Below, piece by piece: positions 59,648 to 64,000 of a DNA stretch of 64,000 nt. Source of the stretch: Rikenellaceae bacterium (GTDB lineage: Bacteria > Bacteroidota > Bacteroidia > Bacteroidales > UBA932); NCBI GenBank assembly GCA_900771005.1, contig CAAGMI010000337.1, positions 17,820 through 81,819 of the forward strand. Direction: 5' to 3'. How positions within the stretch are numbered: position 1 is the stretch's first letter; every line of letters starts with the position of its first letter. The translations under genes were made by a program, and so were the position numbers. The notes beneath the pieces were generated by a model. It saw nothing but the letters and a program-made list of their open reading frames with translations, searched no databases and was not told where the DNA came from.

Positions 59648-60970
59648 ATGAAACAGGATTTGCAAATATCTGATCTGATAAGCCGGGAGGATGCCAGGCA
59701 AAGATCCGGGCTTGAGCTCATTGCTTCAGAAAATTATGTCAGCGATGCCGTAAGAGAAGCTATGGGATCGGTTTGTACAAACAAGTACGCTGAAGGTTAT
59801 CCGGGAAAGAGGTATTATGGCGGGTGTGAGATTGTCGATCAGATAGAACAACTTGCAATAGACAGATTAAAGGCTCTCTATGATGCTGAGTGGGCAAATG
59901 TGCAGCCGCATTCCGGCGCGCAGGCGAATATGGCAGTGATAATGGCCGTACTTAAGCCTGGGGATACCTTCATGGGTTTGGACCTGTCTCAGGGAGGACA
60001 TCTTACCCATGGCTCTCCTGTCAATGCTTCAGGCATTCTTTACAATGCCGTGGCCTATGGACTTGATCCTGAAACAGGGCTTGTGGACTATGACAGGATG
60101 GAACAGCTTGCTCTGGAGCATAAACCTAAACTAATAATAGGAGGCGCTTCCGCTTACTCGCGTGAATGGGATTACGAGAGGATGCGCAGGATTGCCGACA
60201 GTGTGGGCGCAATATTATGGATAGATATGGCTCATACCGCCGGTCTGATTGCAGCCGGACTTTTGAAGAATCCTGTGAAATATGCTCATATAGTGACGTC
60301 CACTACCCACAAGACACTGAGGGGACCGCGTGGCGGTGTCATTCTCATCGGTAAGGATTTCGACGATCCTCAGGGAAGGACGACTCCGAAGGGCGTGGTG
60401 AAGAAGATGAGCCAGGTTCTCGACAGCAGTGTATTCCCCGGGGTGCAGGGAGGCCCTCTTGAGCATATCATCGCCGCGAAGGCTGTTGCGTTTTTTGAGG
60501 CGGCGCAGCCTGAATACAAGGAATACCAGAAGCAGGTTATCCTGAATGCGAAGGCAATGTCCGATGCGTTCATCGCCCGCGGGTATAAAGTTGTTTCCGG
60601 GGGAACGGACAATCACCTCATGCTGATAGATCTCAGGACAAAGTTCCCTGCTGTCAGCGGCAGGATAGCCGAGACCGAGCTGGTCAAGGCCGACATAACC
60701 ATAAACAAGAATATGGTTCCGTTTGACGACCGCAGTCCGTTCCAGACGTCCGGTGTGAGGATCGGGACTCCGGCTGTGACTTCCAGAGGCTTCGTGGAAA
60801 AGGATATGGCTACGATTGTGAGCCTTATTGATACCGTTCTTTCATCCTGCGCCGAACATGCGGATGCCCTTTCTCAGAAGCAGGAGGTCCCTGAGCACAC
60901 TGCAGTGCTTGATGATGTCAGGCAGAAAGTGCATATGATGACGGCAGGTTACCCTTTAAACAGATATTGA
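59648..60970 (+). CDS. glyA: Serine hydroxymethyltransferase
   Basis: PLP enzyme that converts serine and tetrahydrofolate to glycine and methylene-THF, 440 aa. LELIASENYVS near the start, HSGAQANMAV, and the PLP lysine in TTTHKTLRGPRGG. The C-terminal part has GTPAVTSRGF. The next gene begins directly after its TGA. FolC, a related folate enzyme, is 5 kb away. Confidence 0.98.
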   Translation: MKQDLQISDLISREDARQRSGLELIASENYVSDAVREAMGSVCTNKYAEGYPGKRYYGGCEIVDQIEQLAIDRLKALYDAEWANVQPHSGAQANMAVIMAVLKPGDTFMGLDLSQGGHLTHGSPVNASGILYNAVAYGLDPETGLVDYDRMEQLALEHKPKLIIGGASAYSREWDYERMRRIADSVGAILWIDMAHTAGLIAAGLLKNPVKYAHIVTSTTHKTLRGPRGGVILIGKDFDDPQGRTTPKGVVKKMSQVLDSSVFPGVQGGPLEHIIAAKAVAFFEAAQPEYKEYQKQVILNAKAMSDAFIARGYKVVSGGTDNHLMLIDLRTKFPAVSGRIAETELVKADITINKNMVPFDDRSPFQTSGVRIGTPAVTSRGFVEKDMATIVSLIDTVLSSCAEHADALSQKQEVPEHTAVLDDVRQKVHMMTAGYPLNRY

Positions 60971-61495
60971 TTGGCAGACCGTAAACTTCTGAATGCTGAA
61001 CTGGGGAGGATCAGCGCGCAACAATACAAGTCTCTTCCGGAATCCGGAGTCGTGCTTGTGCTGGACAATATAAGAAGTGCCCACAACGTGGGCAGCGCGT
61101 TCCGTACTTCAGACGCCTTCAAGGTAGACAAGATTTATTTGTGCGGGATCTGCGCCTGCCCCCCTTCTGCCGAGATACATAAATCAGCTCTCGGGGCCGA
61201 GGATAGTGTCGGATGGGAACACAAAGAGGATACTCTTGAAACGATTCGGGAACTTAAGGCTATGGGATATTCCATCATCGGAGTGGAACAGACACAGCAT
61301 TCGGTGAAGCTTCAGGATTTCCACCCGTCCGGGGACGGTAAATATGCATTCGTCTTTGGAAATGAGGTTGATGGAGTGCAGCAGAAGGTGATAGACGAAT
61401 GCGACAGTTGTCTTGAGATACCGCAGTTCGGTACAAAGCATTCGCTGAACGTGTCAGTAAGTGTAGGAATAGTCCTCTGGCAGACAGTCAGATGA
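60971..61495 (+). CDS. SpoU-family RNA 2'-O-methyltransferase (small form)
   Basis: 174 aa SPOUT methyltransferase with only the catalytic domain. LDNIRSAHNVGSAFRTSDAF is motif 1, VFGNEVDGVQQKVID motif 2 and IPQFGTKHSLNVSVSVGIVLW motif 3 (each as family). It must use the TTG at 60971, which directly follows the glyA stop, or a start inside glyA. Likely tRNA target (TrmH/TrmL-type) but not certain. Confidence 0.85.
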   Translation: MADRKLLNAELGRISAQQYKSLPESGVVLVLDNIRSAHNVGSAFRTSDAFKVDKIYLCGICACPPSAEIHKSALGAEDSVGWEHKEDTLETIRELKAMGYSIIGVEQTQHSVKLQDFHPSGDGKYAFVFGNEVDGVQQKVIDECDSCLEIPQFGTKHSLNVSVSVGIVLWQTVR

Positions 61496-61535
61496 CAAAA
61501 TGGCATTGGCACGGACATTGGAAATGAAAAATAAG

Positions 61536-61550
61536 AACCCCGATGGGGTT
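61536..61550 (+). other. Small hairpin upstream of groES
   Basis: AACCCC-GAT-GGGGTT, a 6-bp stem with a 3-nt loop, followed by AAAAGG. It lies 31 nt before groES in the 85-nt gap after the methyltransferase. No T run, no CIRCE element and no good -33/-7 pair are seen here, so how groES is transcribed is unclear. Confidence 0.4.
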
Positions 61551-61580
61551 AAAAGGAATAAACGATAAATAGATAAAGTT

Positions 61581-61847
61581 ATGATCAAACCACTTGCAGA
61601 CAGAGTCCTGATCGAGCCCAAGGAGGCTGAGACCAAGACAAATTCAGGAATCTATATTCCTGATACAGCAAAGGAAAAGCCGCAGCAGGGAACCGTCCTG
61701 GCGGTTGGCAAAGGACTCAAGGATGAGCCTATGGAAATAAAGAAGGGAGATGTCGTCCTGTACGGGAAATATGCCGGAACTGAGGTTACGGTTGACGAGA
61801 AGACATATCTTATCGTGAAGCAGTCTGACATTTTAGCAATCTTATAA
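61581..61847 (+). CDS. groES: Co-chaperonin GroES
   Basis: 88 aa lid of the GroEL chaperonin. IKPLADRVLIEPKEAETKT at the start, the mobile loop SGIYIPDTAKEKPQQG and GKYAGTEVTVDEKTYLIV are standard. 4 nt before groEL. Confidence 0.98.
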   Translation: MIKPLADRVLIEPKEAETKTNSGIYIPDTAKEKPQQGTVLAVGKGLKDEPMEIKKGDVVLYGKYAGTEVTVDEKTYLIVKQSDILAIL

Positions 61848-61851
61848 GGAT

Positions 61852-63474
61852 ATGGCAAAGGAAATTCAATTCGATACTGAAGTCCGCACCAAAATGAAGC
61901 AGGGCGCTGACGCCCTTGCCAATGCGGTCAAGGTAACTTTGGGTCCTAAAGGACGTAATGTAGTTATTGACAAGAAGTTCGGCGCACCTCAGGTCACCAA
62001 GGACGGAGTGACTGTAGCAAAGGAGGTGGAACTTGAGGACAGGTTCGAGAATATGGGTGCCCAGATGGTCAAGGAAGTTGCATCAAAGACAAATGAGCAG
62101 GCTGGAGACGGTACTACGACTGCAACTGTGCTCGCCCAGGCAATCATAAACGTCGGTATAAAGAATGTCACCGCCGGGGCCAATCCTATGGATCTCAAGC
62201 GCGGAATCGACAAGGCTGTGGCCGCTGTCGTCGCTGAGCTCAAGAAGCAGAGCCAGTCAGTGGGGGATGATTATTCCAAGGTGGAGCAGGTCGGTACGGT
62301 ATCGGCAAACAATGACAGCAATATAGGCAAACTTATTGCTGATGCTATGTCCAAGGTCAAGAAGGACGGTGTTATCACTGTAGAAGAGGCCAAGGGTACT
62401 GAGACTGAAGTCAAGGTCGTCGAGGGAATGCAGTTTGACCGCGGATATATTTCTCCTTACTTCATGACTAACGGAGACAAGCTGGAGGCTGAGCTTAGCA
62501 ATCCTGCCATCCTCATCACGGACAAGAAAATCAGCACAATGAAAGATCTCCTCCCAATTCTCGAGCCTATTGCAAGGGAAGGACGCGAGATGCTCATCAT
62601 CGCTGAAGATGTGGATGGAGAGGCCCTCACTACACTGGTCGTAAACAAACTTCGCGGTTCCCTCAAGATCGCTGCCGTAAAGGCTCCGGGATTCGGAGAC
62701 CGTCGCAAGGAAATGCTGCAGGATATCGCAATCCTTACCGGAGCGCAGGTTATTTCTGAGGAAAGGGGATATACATTGGAAAATGCTACTCCTGAAATGC
62801 TCGGAAAGGCTGAGAAGGTTACCATCACCAAGGAGAATACAACCATCGTAGGTGGAGCCGGCAGCAAGAAAGAGATAAAGGACAGGGCTGATCTTATCCG
62901 CAAGCAGATCAGCACTACCACTTCAGACTATGACAAGGAAAAACTTCATGAACGTCTCGGGAAGCTTGCTGGCGGAGTGGCCGTCCTTTATGTGGGAGCT
63001 ACGACTGAAGTCGAGATGAAGGAAAAGAAGGACCGTGTGGAGGATGCTCTCAATGCTACACGCGCGGCAGTGGAAGAGGGATACCTCCCTGGCGGTGGCG
63101 TTTCATATATCCGTGCCGCAGCTGTCTTGAATAAACTCAAGGGAGACAATGACGACGAGACCACAGGTATACATATCATAGCAAAGGCGATAGAGGAACC
63201 TCTTCGCCAGATAGCTCAGAATGCCGGTGTCGACGGAAGCGTCATTATCCAGAAGATCAAGGAGGGGAAAGGCGATTTCGGTTACAATGCGCGTACGGGA
63301 GAGTATGTGAAGATGTACGAGGCCGGGGTTATCGACCCTACCAAGGTTGCCCGCGTCGCTCTTGAGAACGCAGCTTCTGTCGCAGGAATGTTCCTTACTA
63401 CAGAATGCGGTATCGTGGACATCCCGGAGCCTGCTCCTGCAGCACCTGCAATGCCGGCTGGCGGCATGATGTAA
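61852..63474 (+). CDS. groEL: Chaperonin GroEL
   Basis: ATP-dependent folding chamber, 540 aa. TLGPKGRNVVIDKKFGAP, ATP site GDGTTTATVLAQAI, and VEEGYLPGGGVSYIRA are intact. C-terminal tail PAPAAPAMPAGGMM has the Gly-Met ending. Its stop is only 16 nt before the first rRNA promoter and no terminator lies between, so read-through into the rRNA operon is possible. Confidence 0.99.
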   Translation: MAKEIQFDTEVRTKMKQGADALANAVKVTLGPKGRNVVIDKKFGAPQVTKDGVTVAKEVELEDRFENMGAQMVKEVASKTNEQAGDGTTTATVLAQAIINVGIKNVTAGANPMDLKRGIDKAVAAVVAELKKQSQSVGDDYSKVEQVGTVSANNDSNIGKLIADAMSKVKKDGVITVEEAKGTETEVKVVEGMQFDRGYISPYFMTNGDKLEAELSNPAILITDKKISTMKDLLPILEPIAREGREMLIIAEDVDGEALTTLVVNKLRGSLKIAAVKAPGFGDRRKEMLQDIAILTGAQVISEERGYTLENATPEMLGKAEKVTITKENTTIVGGAGSKKEIKDRADLIRKQISTTTSDYDKEKLHERLGKLAGGVAVLYVGATTEVEMKEKKDRVEDALNATRAAVEEGYLPGGGVSYIRAAAVLNKLKGDNDDETTGIHIIAKAIEEPLRQIAQNAGVDGSVIIQKIKEGKGDFGYNARTGEYVKMYEAGVIDPTKVARVALENAASVAGMFLTTECGIVDIPEPAPAAPAMPAGGMM

Positions 63475-63490
63475 AAAAACGAAAAAAATA

Positions 63491-63521
63491 TTTGCAATTC
63501 TGCAAAAACGATGTACCTTTG
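63491..63521 (+). promoter_or_regulatory. rRNA promoter P1
   Basis: TTTG (63491-63494), 19-nt spacer, TACCTTTG (63514-63521). Exact consensus. The next bases form a hairpin (CATCC-C-CTTC...GAAG-A-GGATG, 63522-63548) at the RNA 5' end, and CTTTGCATCC (63517-63526) is repeated inverted at 63543-63552, so the -7 box itself is inside a 10-bp inverted repeat. Confidence 0.85.
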
Positions 63522-63593
63522 CATCCCCTTCGGAACGGAAGAGGATGCAAAGTTCTTTTTAAGTAAAAAATCTTCAAAATTTTTGAAAAAAAA

Positions 63594-63624
63594 TTTGCAG
63601 GTTTAAATTTAATAACTACCTTTG
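63594..63624 (+). promoter_or_regulatory. rRNA promoter P2
   Basis: TTTG (63594-63597), 19-nt spacer, TACCTTTG (63617-63624). Same elements and spacing as P1, 103 nt downstream. The predicted start is at the foot of a hairpin, CCCGTTC-AAC-GAACGGG (63629-63645). Confidence 0.88.
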
Positions 63625-63653
63625 CAATCCCGTTCAACGAACGGGGAAGGCGC

Positions 63654-63677
63654 TCGGCCGAACAGGCCGGTTTTTTT
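63654..63677 (+). terminator. Putative intrinsic terminator/attenuator in the rRNA leader
   Basis: CGGCC (63655-63659), loop GAACA, GGCCG (63665-63669), plus a possible T-G closing pair, followed by seven T (63671-63677). About 40 nt after the P2 start. The upstream arm CCCGTTC (63629-63635) could pair with GAACAGG (63660-63666) and so break this hairpin. No protein is encoded between 63475 and 63898. Confidence 0.6.
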
Positions 63678-63695
63678 AGCACCTTTTTCGAAAGA

Positions 63696-63790
63696 GATCT
63701 TTGAAAAGCCCGCTTGCGGAAAATCAAATTCAGACTGGTTTCAGTCTTCTCCGGAAGGGCTTTGAAGATATAGATTCGATCTTTGAAAAG
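63696..63790 (+). promoter_or_regulatory. Paired boxA-like repeats in the rRNA leader
   Basis: GATCTTTGAAAAG occurs twice, at 63696-63708 and 63778-63790, and a weaker form (GGCTTTGAAGA) lies between. The form resembles boxA antitermination sites of rRNA leaders (E. coli core CTCTTTAA). A 6-bp hairpin AGACTG-GTTT-CAGTCT (63732-63747) lies between the copies. Confidence 0.55.
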
Positions 63791-63898
63791 ACTGTAATAG
63801 GAAAGTACAAGCAAGTACCGAGAAACAATAATCGAGAGCGTCGATTTCTTTTAGAAATTGTAAGCGTCAGGAATCAAGCTGAGAAGTATAAAGAATAT

Positions 63899-64000
63899 AC
63901 AAAGAAGAGTTTGATCCTGGCTCAGGATGAACGCTAGCGGCAGGCTTAACACATGCAAGTCGAGGGGCAGCGCGGGGTAGCAATACTCTGGCGGCGACCG
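63899..64000 (+). rRNA. 16S ribosomal RNA, 5' end (cut by window edge)
   Basis: The universal AGAGTTTGATCCTGGCTCAG begins at 63906, which is position 8 in E. coli numbering, so the mature 5' end is near 63899. GATGAACGCTAGCGGCAGGC and the following ACACATGCAAGTCGAGGGGC are typical of Bacteroidetes. Only the first ~100 nt are in the window. Confidence 0.98.

Noticed and set aside
61496..61580. CIRCE (HrcA) operator before groES
   Set aside because: No TTAGCACTC-N9-GAGTGCTAA match exists in the gap; only a small AACCCC/GGGGTT hairpin is present.

Overview
The window is a chromosomal segment from a member of the Bacteroidetes, most likely order Bacteroidales. Three things support this: promoters of the form TTTG-N18/19-TAnnTTTG, short or nearly absent 5' leaders, and a 16S rRNA 5' end (from about 63899) that reads like a Bacteroidales gene. 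The family is a guess from the short 16S stretch (Rikenellaceae or a related uncultured gut lineage). Almost everything here is core genome. I see no insertion sequence, phage, CRISPR array or integration site.

Layout. 1-4641 (+): an Rnf ion-pumping ferredoxin:NAD+ oxidoreductase operon, with rnfB cut by the window edge, then rnfC, D, G, E, A. 4646-9187 (-): a compact convergent operon, pfkB-type sugar/nucleoside kinase, DUF6913-like protein, DUF368/PopT-like polyprenyl-phosphate transporter, then the two subunits of an NfnAB-type bifurcating transhydrogenase. Rnf and Nfn share ferredoxin and NAD(H), so their adjacency looks meaningful. 9249-10352 (+): a YbhN/AglD-like membrane protein and tRNA-Arg. 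10408-13908 (-): CNNM/CBS membrane protein, a possible small remnant, exonuclease III and cysS. 14018-26948 (-): one of the most conserved gene strings in bacteria, tRNA-Thr, -Tyr, -Gly, -Thr, tuf, tRNA-Trp, secE, nusG, rplK, rplA, rplJ, rplL, rpoB, rpoC. It has a strong promoter at the front, hairpins at several internal boundaries and a clear terminator at the end.

27026-28885 (-): dxs, divergent from two tandem MFS transporters (29022-31789, +). 31743-44124 (-): a tight twelve-gene run, exbB, exbD, tonB, rRNA pseudouridine synthase, era, parC, aroK, recJ, lysS, a SpoU methyltransferase, aroE, ssb. truA (-) lies just upstream. 44979-53039 (+): a Bacteroidetes bat operon (MoxR ATPase, DUF58, an unnamed membrane protein, BatA, BatB, BatC and a fused BatD-BatE). 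folC (-) converges on it. 54308-59543 (+): a degenerate PurL-like protein, a PIN-PhoH ATPase and pyruvate phosphate dikinase. 59648-63474 (+): glyA, a SpoU methyltransferase, groES, groEL. From 63491: tandem rRNA promoters, a long leader and the first ~100 nt of 16S rRNA.

The most interesting non-coding signals are in the rRNA leader. Two consensus promoters are each followed at once by a hairpin. The second is followed about 40 nt later by what looks like an intrinsic terminator with a possible competing pairing, and then by two boxA-like repeats. The most interesting protein signals are the PurL-derived protein with a lost catalytic loop and the BatD-BatE fusion that keeps an internal signal peptide.
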